15,215 nucleotides of DNA, from positions 1 through 15,215 of the forward strand of contig CALCEM010000035.1 of the NCBI GenBank assembly GCA_937900285.1. The letters run 5' to 3'. Shown piece after piece: positions 6,900 through 14,934 of the stretch. How positions within the stretch are numbered: the stretch's first letter is position 1; every line of letters starts with the position of its first letter. Origin of the DNA: an uncultured Fretibacterium sp. (lineage in GTDB: Bacteria > Synergistota > Synergistia > Synergistales > Aminobacteriaceae). Below the pieces are notes generated by a model that saw only the letters and a program-made list of their open reading frames with translations, did not search any database and had not been told where the DNA came from. The position numbers and the translations under genes are program-made.

Positions 6900-7832
6900 A
6901 TGAAAATATTGAGCTGTGGCCTCGTGGTTTTGAATTATAATGACTCCGATACAACTATAAAATTAATTGAAGCAATAAAAAATTATGATCAACTCGATCA
7001 TATTGTGGTCGTTGATAACTGTTCAACGGATGACTCGTACAAAAAATTATTAAAATACCAATCCGACAAAATAAAAATTTTATTATCTCCAAAAAACGGC
7101 GGGTATTCTTACGGGAATAATTTCGGAATAAAATATTTAATTGAAAATTTTAACCCGGATATAATTGGCATCGCTAATCCTGACGTAATGTTTAATAATA
7201 ATTTTGTTGAAGTCTTAAAAAAATATTTTGAGTTATATCCGGATTATGCAGTCTTAACAGGAATACAATTAAATCCGCTTGGTGAAATAGCTGGGCATCC
7301 TTTTTGGGAAGAAGATTCGGCAAAAAATATTTTATGGCAGAGATTTACGGAAATATTTAACCCGCTCACGAAAATTTTTAATATGCTCAGATATCATAAT
7401 TACAGAAAATATTTAACAAAGAACGCACAATCAAAAAACGAAATCGTTCAAGTGTGGGCAGTTGAAGGCAGTTTATTTTTTATAAGGGCGCTGGACTTTT
7501 TAAACATAGGACTATTTGATGAAAATTTATTCATGTATTACGAAGAATGTATTATTTCAAGGAAACTACAAAAATTAAATAGAAAAATCGGCATATGTCC
7601 GAAAATTGATTATAAACATTTTCATTTTTATGCATCGGATTTTTATGATTATTCCAGAACAAGATTGAGACATAAAATTTTTTGTAGCTCTTTAAAATAT
7701 TATTTCGTAAATTATGTAAATCCAAATAAAAACGAACTTTATAATAAACTGTTTAATCTGCTCGCTTCATTGGAAAATATTAAATTTGAAATAAAGCAGG
7801 CTGTAAAAAAATTAATAAATTACCATCAATAA
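6900..7832 (+). CDS. Family 2 glycosyltransferase (rhamnosyltransferase-like)
   Basis: Cytoplasmic GT-A fold transferase that probably adds a sugar from a nucleotide donor to a surface polysaccharide, LPS core or O-antigen. From ATG 6900 it is 310 aa. LVVLNYNDSD (8-17) is the first Rossmann strand, VVVDNCSTDDS (36-46) the nucleotide-binding loop and NGGYSYGNNFG (66-76) the family N-x-G-f-a-x-g-N block. ANPDVMF (92-98) is the DxD-equivalent metal site. EGSLFFIRALDFLNIGLFDENLFMYYEE (189-216 region) matches the acceptor-site pattern G-x-F-D-E-x-F-x-Y-x-E-D, with Glu in place of the usual final Asp. A TTG directly before the ATG is in frame but adds nothing. It is convergent with the YcxB-like gene, with only 19 bp between and no terminator hairpin. 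Donor and acceptor cannot be predicted. Confidence 0.88.
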   Translation: MKILSCGLVVLNYNDSDTTIKLIEAIKNYDQLDHIVVVDNCSTDDSYKKLLKYQSDKIKILLSPKNGGYSYGNNFGIKYLIENFNPDIIGIANPDVMFNNNFVEVLKKYFELYPDYAVLTGIQLNPLGEIAGHPFWEEDSAKNILWQRFTEIFNPLTKIFNMLRYHNYRKYLTKNAQSKNEIVQVWAVEGSLFFIRALDFLNIGLFDENLFMYYEECIISRKLQKLNRKIGICPKIDYKHFHFYASDFYDYSRTRLRHKIFCSSLKYYFVNYVNPNKNELYNKLFNLLASLENIKFEIKQAVKKLINYHQ

Positions 7833-7851
7833 ATAAACAAATAAACAATAA

Positions 7852-8406
7852 TTATTTCGCCCTGAAAATTTGCTTTAAATCATTAATATTCATCGCCATA
7901 AAATTTTTTTGTCTCGTCCATTCGAGGCCGGTTTTATTTTGTATAAACGATTTAAACTCGTTGAGATTTTCGAGGCTGGATTTTTCGATCATGCACACCG
8001 AATTTTTTGCAATAAATAAATATAAATATTCATCGTCCTGAACAAGAAATTTTAAATTTTTATAATCAATATTCATCTCGCCTTCTCCTGAAATTTTTAT
8101 GTGATCTCCGTAAAATTCATAATTCATAACCGGTAATTTATTTTTGCGAGCCTGTAAAACTTTATCCGCCGTAACTTGCGCAGGAAAATCTCCGCTGACT
8201 GCCAGCCACGTGCCGGGAATTAATAATAAACACCGCGCCCAAACTGGTATATTTAAACTTACCGCAGCAATTATTAATAATATTCCAACCGAAAAACGCC
8301 CGGCAATTCGCCACTTTTCAAACGTAAAATACTGCGTCTTAAATAAATTTTGTATCGTCTTCTCCGTGTGTTTTATATTTCCTGAATAAATATATTTTTC
8401 GCTCAT
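7852..8406 (-). CDS. YcxB-like membrane protein of unknown function
   Basis: A 184-residue protein with a soluble N-terminus (1-33) and two adjacent membrane helices (~35-51 and 54-71). A cytoplasmic beta-rich domain follows, in which NYEFYGDHIKISGEGEMNIDYKNLKFLVQDDEYLYLFIAKNSVCMIEKSSL (95-145) is the pattern of YcxB-like C-terminal domains: a PH-like strand set with an F-x(n)-Y-x-L-F and a fixed-phrase turn. No catalytic motif is visible. AGGAG lies 5 nt before the ATG, one of the few normally spaced ribosome sites here. It follows the GH31 pair by 92 bp with a weak terminator between, so co-regulation is uncertain. Confidence 0.7.
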   Translation of the reverse strand: MSEKYIYSGNIKHTEKTIQNLFKTQYFTFEKWRIAGRFSVGILLIIAAVSLNIPVWARCLLLIPGTWLAVSGDFPAQVTADKVLQARKNKLPVMNYEFYGDHIKISGEGEMNIDYKNLKFLVQDDEYLYLFIAKNSVCMIEKSSLENLNEFKSFIQNKTGLEWTRQKNFMAMNINDLKQIFRAK

Positions 8407-8432
8407 TTATACTCCTGATTTTATTTTTTATT

Positions 8433-8472
8433 CAAAACCCCAACGCAATAATTAATAATTAAACGTCAGGGC
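8433..8472 (-). terminator. Weak Rho-independent terminator after the GH31 genes
   Basis: On the minus strand GCCCTGACG (8472-8464) can pair with CGTTGGGGT (8445-8437), 9 bp including three G-T wobbles, around an 18-nt AT-rich loop. A short TTTT follows. It sits between the GH31 stop (8499) and the YcxB-like start (8406). The wobbles and short T tract make it a modest call. Confidence 0.4.
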
Positions 8473-8498
8473 TAAATTTAAATTTAAATTATTATTTT

Positions 8499-9587
8499 TT
8501 ATTCTTCGGTCATGCCTATTAAATCAAATTTTTCAGTTGAAATTATAATCTCATTTTCGGGCATCGCACATTTTACACATATAGTCCTGTCAGATAAATT
8601 ATAATACCAGCCTTCCGAAGATTCATCGAATTTATCACGCACAAGATAACGCGCAATTTTTTTGCCGTCAACACTCACCCAATAAGCTCCCTTTAATTTG
8701 CTGACAAACTTTAAATTTATTCGCTCAATCGAATTTTTATAATTTCCTTCGCGCGTGAATTTTATAATTTTCCGTTCGCCCGATTTAACAGAAATTTTTA
8801 TTTTTGAGTACATTCCGTTTTTATAATCTTCTGAGTGCCCATCATCATCATAAAATGTAAATTCGTTATCGCGTTCGGCTGAAATCGTTAAATTTAAATT
8901 CTTAATCTCATCGAATAAAATACGCTTAACATCTTCGCTCGTTATAAATATTCCGTCACCCCTCAAAAACATCGGAACGCTCGAAAGTTCAACGGGAATT
9001 TTTATAACCTGACCGCCGGAATATTCAGCAAAATTATTATTTATATCGTACCATGTCGATCCAGCCGGTAAATATATTTCGCGATAATCTGAATTTTTGT
9101 TCATTTTCTCGATGACATTCGCAACCAAAACAGAACGCCCAAACATAAACGTTAAATTTTTATCTGAATAAGTTTTTATATCATCAGGAAATTCCATAAA
9201 TAACGGCCTCATTACCGGCAAACCGTTTACGCTCGCTTCATACATCAACGAATATAAATAAGGCAGCATTTTATAACGCAAATTAAAAGCATCCTGAACA
9301 TATTTTAAAATTTCTTCGTACATATACGGCTGCGTTACAGTGTTATCATTATTCGCAGAATTTAATGTGAATCGAGGCTGAAAAATTCCGTTTTGTATCC
9401 AGCGCAGTAATAATTCTGATTCCGGCGCACCTCCAACAAATCCACCTATATCACAGCCCATATTTGCACAACCTGAAATCCCCATCCCGATTATCGTTGC
9501 AATATTAAATTTTAATGTCCGCCAATCCGTTAAATTATCTCCGCCCCAAACTTGCGCATATCTTTGAATACCTGCATAACCTGCTCG
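8499..9587 (-). pseudogene. GH31 glycoside hydrolase, C-terminal part after a frameshift
   Basis: These 362 residues continue the N-terminal part encoded at 9589-11004 but in a different frame. They begin RAGYAGIQRYAQVWGGDNLTDW, containing the acid/base Asp of the W-x-G-D motif (residue 489 of the joined protein). The substrate-binding loop (GMGISGCANMGCDIGGF) and the rest of the catalytic barrel follow, then the beta-sandwich domains (an alpha-glucosidase C-terminal-type region with FTFYDDDG and a final SEGWYYNL segment). The joined length is 834 aa, matching the 831-aa sister gene upstream. At joined residue 548 it has Asn (FTLNS) where the sister has His (FSIHS, His549). The first ATG in this piece (9485) has no clear ribosome site and would lack the catalytic acid, so independent translation is unlikely. 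It is probably a decaying gene or an assembly indel. Confidence 0.8.
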
Positions 9588-9594
9588 ATTAAAT
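9588..9594 (-). other. Frameshift junction in the GH31 gene (one extra base)
   Basis: On the minus strand the sequence reads ATT-TAA-T-CGA: the upstream frame ends at TAA 9591-9589 and the downstream frame picks up at CGA 9587-9585. Removing one T gives ATT-AAT-CGA, coding P-Y-I-I-N-R-A-G, which aligns without gap to the sister's P-Y-I-V-C-R-S-G. The downstream frame is closed by TAA at 9596-9594, so the shift must lie within these few bases. Confidence 0.85.
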
Positions 9595-11004
9595 TATATA
9601 AGGCCGTTCGCCGGGATAAATATTTTTTATTGCCTGCATTCCGACATATGCCATTAAATTCGAATGAATAATTTTTAATTCGGCCATGTCGCCGTCAAAA
9701 CATTTTGCGCTACGATCTTCGATGCCGTCCATTTCGCAATTATCATTCCAAACGGTTTTTGTGCCTTTGCTTAAAATTTCGGATTCAAGCAATTTCCTCC
9801 ACGCTTCCCGGCCTGAGGGGTTCGTAAAATCTATAAACCTGCCTTCACCGCCCCACCAGCGTCCGTAATAATCGCCATTGCCGTCAGGATTTTTTATAAA
9901 CGCGTCATGCTCCTCGTAATATTTTGCGTACGGATGATTTTTTAATACACCAGGTTTTAAATTGCAAATTACGTTTATGCCTTTTGAGTTCATGACATCA
10001 AAAAATTTTTTTGGATCCGGAAATCTTTTTTTATTCCAGTTGAACGTATAACGCAGGCCGTCATCTTCACCGGCTGAATATCCCGAAGCAAGCCAGAAAT
10101 TATCAATATAAATTTTTTCCTGTAAATGTTTATCGATGACTTTATAAATTTCTTCGTCGCAGTTCTCTTCAAGTTCAGCATAATACATCGTCGAAGCACA
10201 ATAACCTAAAGATTGTTTAGTCGGCAAAATCGTCCGCCCGGTTAACCATGTGTAACGCGAAATTATATTTTTTAAATCCGGTCCGTTTATCAAAAATAAA
10301 TCTACATCCCCGCCGTCAGCCTGGTAATAGCAATATCGCTCCCAATATCCAGAAATCTCCTGACCAATATCAAACACGCAATCATACGAATTATTATAAA
10401 AAAATCCCAGCGAATATAAATTTTTTTCGTTCACTCTCACATAAAACGGAATATGTTTATACATTGGGTCGCCAAATTCCGGGTCGTGGCCTATAGCATC
10501 TTTTGGAGACATTCTCATGCGCCTAAATTTTTTATCGAGATGCCCGGACTTTTCACCGAACCCGTAAAAATGATCAAGCTCTCGATCCATACATGAATAA
10601 TGCGAAATCCTGCCGAGATTATCCTTTTCAAAAGCACGCTCCGGCAAATCGCTATAAATAATTTTATTGTCTTGATCAATTAATTTAAAAGCCAGCGGAG
10701 ATTTTTTCATGACCAAAATTAAATTTTTCGTTCTGAATCTCAATTCATCGCCTAAATCCTCGCACGGAATTTTTAACGCGTCAATTTTTTGGCGTTCATC
10801 CTTAAATAATTCGTCGAGTTCGTCCGGCCAAGCAGTTTTTATTAACGAGTAAGATTTTTCATAAAATTTTCTGTCAAATGAAACTCTAATTCTGATAATA
10901 TCATCTGTCATGAAAATTAATTTTATGTCGGCGTTATCTCCGTGAATTAAATAGCCGTTTGAAATTTTGTCCTCTTCGCATGAAATAAAATTTTTTAGCA
11001 GCAT
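9589..11004 (-). CDS. GH31 glycoside hydrolase, N-terminal part (truncated by frameshift)
   Basis: The first 471 residues of an alpha-glycosidase of family GH31. They comprise the N-terminal beta-sandwich (galactose-mutarotase-like, ~1-245, with HFYGFGEKSGHLDKKF at 145-160 and MYKHIPFY at 181-188) and the first half of the (beta/alpha)8 barrel. The catalytic nucleophile is Asp421 in VWNDNCE, and FWLASGYSAGEDD (303-315) is a substrate-loop segment. It stops right after RPYII, 18 residues before the catalytic acid, so this piece alone cannot be active. No signal peptide is present, so the ancestral enzyme was cytoplasmic and acted on imported or internal alpha-glycosides. AGGAA lies 9 nt before the start, and the gene begins 4 bp after the stop of its full-length paralogue, indicating one operon and a tandem duplication. 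The specific sugar is unknown. Confidence 0.88.
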   Translation of the reverse strand: MLLKNFISCEEDKISNGYLIHGDNADIKLIFMTDDIIRIRVSFDRKFYEKSYSLIKTAWPDELDELFKDERQKIDALKIPCEDLGDELRFRTKNLILVMKKSPLAFKLIDQDNKIIYSDLPERAFEKDNLGRISHYSCMDRELDHFYGFGEKSGHLDKKFRRMRMSPKDAIGHDPEFGDPMYKHIPFYVRVNEKNLYSLGFFYNNSYDCVFDIGQEISGYWERYCYYQADGGDVDLFLINGPDLKNIISRYTWLTGRTILPTKQSLGYCASTMYYAELEENCDEEIYKVIDKHLQEKIYIDNFWLASGYSAGEDDGLRYTFNWNKKRFPDPKKFFDVMNSKGINVICNLKPGVLKNHPYAKYYEEHDAFIKNPDGNGDYYGRWWGGEGRFIDFTNPSGREAWRKLLESEILSKGTKTVWNDNCEMDGIEDRSAKCFDGDMAELKIIHSNLMAYVGMQAIKNIYPGERPYII

Positions 11005-11008
11005 TTTT

Positions 11009-13504
11009 TTACATTCCTATTAAATCGAAATCCTCAAATGAAACCGTTAAATTAATATCTTGACGGGGATTTAAATATTTTATGATTACTGCTCTTTTTG
11101 TTTGGCTGTAATACCAACCTTCGGAGGCAGCATCAAATTTATTTCTGTTCAAATAGTGTTCAAGTTTTTTGTCGCCCAATTTAATCCAGAACGGGCTGCG
11201 ATCCTTGCGAACCATTTCGACAGTAACATTTTTAACGAAGTCGTTATAATTTCCTTCAGATTTGAACTCAACATTTATTACATTTTTGCCGGACATTTTA
11301 ATTTTTGTTTTGCGGAAATTTCCCGATAAAAATTCATTTGTCACGCCATCGTCATCATATAAAATAAATTCGCGGTCTTCGCCTGGTATCAAAGTTAAAT
11401 AAAGTGATTCGACGTGATCATTTGCCATATTCATTAATTGATTTTGTGCCATCGGAATAATTGCGCCTTCACGTAAAAACATCGGAATACTCGAAATATT
11501 TACAGGGATTTCAATTTCCTGACCGCCCAAATATTCTTTAAAATTATTGTTCCAGTCGTACCATTTTGATCCGGCTGGTAAATAAATTTTTTTGCTCGTT
11601 GCGCCCTGTTCGATAACGTTCGAGATTAAAATGTCGCGTCCGAACATAAAATTAAAACTTTCGTCCCAAACTTTTGGATCGTCCTGAAATTCGTAAACTA
11701 ATGCGCGCATAATTGGAGCACCTGTTTTATTTGCTTCGTATTCGAGCGAGTATAAATAAGGTGTCATTCTATATCTGAACAAAATTGCATCGCGAATTAA
11801 CCCGGCAGAATTTTTAAACATCCAAGGCTCTGTAACAGTGTTATCATTGCTCGCTGAATGTATTGAAAATCTCGCTTGAAAAATTCCATTCTGAACCCAT
11901 CTCACAAATAATTCTTCATCTGGAGCAGGCCCGGCAAATCCTCCAATGTCTGCGCCCTCGTTCGGTTGTCCTGAAAGTCCCATCCCGGTGATAATTGGAA
12001 TATTATATTTTAAAGTTTTCCAGCTCGTGTAATTATCTCCGCACCAAGTTTGTGCATATTTTTGGATTCCTGCGCTGCCACTTCTGCACACGATATAAGG
12101 CCGTGCGTTTGAATTATGTTCGCGGACTGCATCTCCGCCGATTTTACACATTAACGTACTCATTAAAGGTTTTAATTCTGCGATCGTTGAGCCTTTTCCG
12201 TCAAAATTTACGGTGGCATCTTTATCAAGCAGGCTGTCATATTCGCAATTATCGTCCCAAATTGAATCAGTTCCGACATCGATGACATTTTCAATTAAAA
12301 AATCTTTCCAAGCTCGACGGGCTTCAGGTTTTGTAAAATCCCAAAAAGCTCCAGCTCCTCCCCACCATGATCCGACCGCAAATTTTGAACTGTCTTTACT
12401 ATCTTTAACAAATACATCACGCTTTAAAAATTCCTCAAATTTCGGGTGCATCAATAAAATTCCGGGCTTAACATTTGGAACATTTTGCGCGCCTTTTTCG
12501 TTCATTGCTTTAAAATATTCGCGGGGGTTTTTAAATCTTGTTGTATTCCAAGTGAAAACGCAACGTTTATTATTATAACTTGTGTAGCCTGACGATAAAT
12601 GAAACCCGTCAATCGGGAAGCCTTCCGCTTTAATTGTGTCGATAAAATTTAACACTGCTTCATCAGAATCTTTTTCAAGTTCCGGGTAATACATCGACGA
12701 ACCTTGATAACCGAGCGCGCGTTTTGGTAATAATGCAGGCCGTCCAGTTAGCAGCGTGTAATTGTCGATGATCTTTTTTAAATTATTTCCGCCGATGAAA
12801 AATAAATCAATATCTCCGCCATCAGCCTGCCAATAACTATAACGAGGCCAATAATTACTTTTTTCGCGTCCCATGTTAAAAACTGATTCGTAAAAATTAT
12901 GATAGAAAATTCCGAGAGCTTTTTTATTATTCCGGTCGAGCTTGATATAAAACGGGACATGTTTATAAAGCGTGTCGAATTTAACGGGATCATAACCCAT
13001 CGCATCAGTTGCACGTTCGCGTAAAAATTCTTTATTCTTGTTCAAAACCCCAGCCTTTTCGCCAAATCCGTAAAAGCAGTCATCTTCGTTCATTCTTGAA
13101 TAATGCGTAATTCTTTTATTTGAGTCGAGCGTGAAGGGATTTCCTGCGAGTGAACTGTAAAGTTCTGTGCCTTCAGCGTCAAATAATTTTATGTTAATTG
13201 AATCTTTATTTATTTCGAGGGTTAATTTTTTCGTTGAAAATTTTAAAGCTGAATCATCCTCAATAAAATTAAATTTTGCCGGTTCAACTCTCGTTCTTTC
13301 GCCTTTAAATAATTCGTCTAAACGGTCGGCCCATGCTGTCAACGACAATATATAAGATTCTTCGGCAAATTCTTTATTGAACGATGCGCGAACCCTGATA
13401 ATTTCATCAGTCAGAAAATATAATTTAATGTCCGCACAGTTTGTATTTAAAATAAATTCCGAGCCTAAATTTTTATAACCCGTAATTTTTGAGCATATTT
13501 CCAT
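11009..13504 (-). CDS. GH31 family alpha-glycosidase (alpha-glucosidase-like), intact copy
   Basis: Retaining exo-alpha-glycosidase, likely releasing glucose or a related sugar from small oligosaccharides in the cytoplasm (no signal peptide). The 831 residues show an N-terminal beta-sandwich (~1-245) with CFYGFGEKAGVLNKN (143-157) and LYKHVPFY (179-186). The catalytic barrel (~255-600) has nucleophile Asp418 in IWDDNCE, acid/base Asp490 in WCGDN, and the -1 subsite His549 in RFSIHS. C-terminal beta domains follow (~610-831). The I-W-x-D-N-x-E and R-F-x-I-H-S-x-x-x-D-x-T-V-x-E-P-W patterns place it near the gut-bacterial alpha-glucosidase type of GH31 (such as Ro-alphaG1) rather than YicI xylosidases. 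That placement is from memory of motifs. It is first in a two-gene GH31 operon and lies downstream of a TRAP transporter and a hairpin. Family is certain; the substrate is not. Confidence 0.93.
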   Translation of the reverse strand: MEICSKITGYKNLGSEFILNTNCADIKLYFLTDEIIRVRASFNKEFAEESYILSLTAWADRLDELFKGERTRVEPAKFNFIEDDSALKFSTKKLTLEINKDSINIKLFDAEGTELYSSLAGNPFTLDSNKRITHYSRMNEDDCFYGFGEKAGVLNKNKEFLRERATDAMGYDPVKFDTLYKHVPFYIKLDRNNKKALGIFYHNFYESVFNMGREKSNYWPRYSYWQADGGDIDLFFIGGNNLKKIIDNYTLLTGRPALLPKRALGYQGSSMYYPELEKDSDEAVLNFIDTIKAEGFPIDGFHLSSGYTSYNNKRCVFTWNTTRFKNPREYFKAMNEKGAQNVPNVKPGILLMHPKFEEFLKRDVFVKDSKDSSKFAVGSWWGGAGAFWDFTKPEARRAWKDFLIENVIDVGTDSIWDDNCEYDSLLDKDATVNFDGKGSTIAELKPLMSTLMCKIGGDAVREHNSNARPYIVCRSGSAGIQKYAQTWCGDNYTSWKTLKYNIPIITGMGLSGQPNEGADIGGFAGPAPDEELFVRWVQNGIFQARFSIHSASNDNTVTEPWMFKNSAGLIRDAILFRYRMTPYLYSLEYEANKTGAPIMRALVYEFQDDPKVWDESFNFMFGRDILISNVIEQGATSKKIYLPAGSKWYDWNNNFKEYLGGQEIEIPVNISSIPMFLREGAIIPMAQNQLMNMANDHVESLYLTLIPGEDREFILYDDDGVTNEFLSGNFRKTKIKMSGKNVINVEFKSEGNYNDFVKNVTVEMVRKDRSPFWIKLGDKKLEHYLNRNKFDAASEGWYYSQTKRAVIIKYLNPRQDINLTVSFEDFDLIGM

Positions 13505-13517
13505 TTTTAAATTAATA

Positions 13518-13523
13518 CCTCCT
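13518..13523 (-). promoter_or_regulatory. Perfect AGGAGG ribosome site with long spacer (intact GH31)
   Basis: Minus-strand AGGAGG(T) at 13523-13518 lies 13 nt before the ATG at 13504, with an A/T-only spacer. The strength of the site leaves little doubt that it serves this gene, despite the distance. Confidence 0.6.
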
Positions 13524-13530
13524 GAATTTT

Positions 13531-13572
13531 ATAAAAATCCCCCTAGTATTACAGCTTCAACTTCTAGGGGGA
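13531..13572 (-). terminator. Rho-independent terminator/attenuator between dctM and the GH31 pair
   Basis: A perfect 9-bp stem (TCCCCCTAG 13538-13546 with CTAGGGGGA 13564-13572) encloses a 17-nt loop. On the minus strand it is followed by ATTTTTAT (13538-13531). It lies 35 nt after the dctM stop and 27 nt before the GH31 start. No convincing promoter fits between the hairpin and the GH31 ribosome site, so partial read-through or regulated attenuation would be needed to express the GH31 genes, unless a promoter lies further upstream. Confidence 0.85.
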
Positions 13573-13606
13573 ATATAATAATAAATATTATGCAGAAAAA
13601 ATTTTT

Positions 13607-14932
13607 TTATCTCGTCCAGCCCATGCTCTTAATTAATCCTGTCCAATACGGCAGACTTAAAGAAATTTGAGGAATGTACGTGACCAGCATTAACGAAATA
13701 AACATTGTTATAAATATCGGGATTATGTATTTTGTAACGCCTTCAATTTTCACGTTAGCAACTCCGCAGCCAACAAATAAACACGACCCAACAGGCGGAG
13801 TAACTGAACCAATTCCCAAATTTAAAATTAACATTAAACCAAAATGCACATCACTCATTCCGATTCTTCGGGCTATCGGCAAAAATATCGGAACAAAAAT
13901 TAATACAGCTGGCGTTAAATCCAAGAACATCCCCATTACTAATAAAAATACGTTCATGATCAACAAAATTACATAACGATCTTTTGAAACTCCCATTATC
14001 ATGCTTGAAATTGCGTTAGGGATTCCTGTTCTGGCCATGACGTACGCCATTATTGACGAGGCTGCTATTAAAAATAAAATCGTCGCTGAACTTTTCATCG
14101 TGTCAGCTAATAAATTATATAAAGTTTTTAAATCCATCTCGCGATAAATTGCCGCCAATAATCCGCAGTATAAACACATTACGACACCGGCTTCTGTCGC
14201 TGTAAAAATTCCGGCCAAAATTCCGCCCATAACAATCACAACAGCCAATAATGACGGAATTGCATCAAGACAAATTTTTAACGCAGAGTCTTCCTCTTTT
14301 ACTTCTGATTTTTTATAACCTAACTTTATCGCTAAAACTATAGCCATGATTGCCACAGCCAAACCCAAAATACCCCCGACAAAATATCCGCCCATAAATA
14401 ACGCCGCTACTGAAACTCCTCCGGCTGTTATCGAATATAAAATTAACGGGCCTGACGGCGGGATTAAAATTCCTGTTGGCGCTGAACAAATATTTACAGC
14501 TGCAGAATAATCAGGGTTATAGCCTTCGTCCTTTTCGAGAGGTGATAAAATTGATCCCATCGCTGAAGTTGCTGCGACCGATGAACCCGAAACAGCTCCA
14601 AAAAACATATTTGCCAAAACGTTAGTGGCCGCTAAATATCCGGGAATTCTTCCAACCAATAAACGCGCAAACCTCACGAGCCTTTTTGCTATTCCTCCCT
14701 TGTTCATAATATTTCCGCCCAATGAGAAAAACGGTAACGCTAAAAGTGAAAAAGAATCTAAACCCGAAAAACATTTTTGAGCAGCAGTAAACGCAAATCC
14801 TTCAAGAGTTGTTACACCACTTACGCAGGCAGCTATTACCGAAGCTATACCGATGCCGGCAGAAATTGGAACACCAGCAAATAACATCACGAAAAATGAA
14901 ATAAATAAAGCTATTGTCGCAGTCATTACCAT
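13607..14932 (-). CDS. dctM: TRAP transporter large permease (DctM family)
   Basis: Large membrane subunit of a tripartite ATP-independent periplasmic transporter, which uses a Na+ or H+ gradient to import solutes, usually organic acids, delivered by a periplasmic binding protein. The 441 residues are almost wholly membrane-embedded (about a dozen hydrophobic segments). They show the DctM signatures LALPFFSLGGNIMNKGG (64-80), FFGAVSGSSVAATSAMGS (110-127), PTGILIPPSGPLILYS (152-167) and a late GSVTPPVGSCLFVG block. It starts 2 bp after the dctQ stop, with the ribosome site GGCGGTGA inside the end of dctQ, which is typical of translational coupling; ATG at codon 3 (14926) is an alternative start. 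The DctP binding protein, which sets substrate specificity, is not in the window. A strong hairpin follows the gene. Identification is confident; the substrate is unknown. Confidence 0.95.
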   Translation of the reverse strand: MVMTATIALFISFFVMLFAGVPISAGIGIASVIAACVSGVTTLEGFAFTAAQKCFSGLDSFSLLALPFFSLGGNIMNKGGIAKRLVRFARLLVGRIPGYLAATNVLANMFFGAVSGSSVAATSAMGSILSPLEKDEGYNPDYSAAVNICSAPTGILIPPSGPLILYSITAGGVSVAALFMGGYFVGGILGLAVAIMAIVLAIKLGYKKSEVKEEDSALKICLDAIPSLLAVVIVMGGILAGIFTATEAGVVMCLYCGLLAAIYREMDLKTLYNLLADTMKSSATILFLIAASSIMAYVMARTGIPNAISSMIMGVSKDRYVILLIMNVFLLVMGMFLDLTPAVLIFVPIFLPIARRIGMSDVHFGLMLILNLGIGSVTPPVGSCLFVGCGVANVKIEGVTKYIIPIFITMFISLMLVTYIPQISLSLPYWTGLIKSMGWTR

Positions 14933-14934
14933 GA

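Noticed and set aside
8440..8500. AT-rich repeated AAATTTAAATTTAAATT and TTAATAATTAA stretch as a repeat element or origin-like site
   Set aside because: It is short, low-complexity AT sequence of the kind found in every spacer here; no phased copies or protein-binding boxes are seen.
9585..9596. Programmed frameshift to make one GH31 protein
   Set aside because: The ATT-TAA-T sequence is not a known slippery site, a +1 slip would leave poor P-site pairing, and no stimulatory element is obvious. Indel or decay is simpler, though recoding is not formally excluded.
12213..12578. 121-codon open frame on the + strand
   Set aside because: It lies wholly opposite the intact GH31 gene, has no ribosome site or recognisable domain, and is explained as an antisense shadow.
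13547..13563. Riboswitch or small RNA in the dctM-GH31 spacer
   Set aside because: The spacer is about 100 bp and contains only the simple hairpin; there is no room for, or sign of, a multi-helix aptamer.
13674..13976. 100-codon open frame on the + strand
   Set aside because: It is antisense to dctM; its composition mirrors the membrane-protein codons on the other strand.
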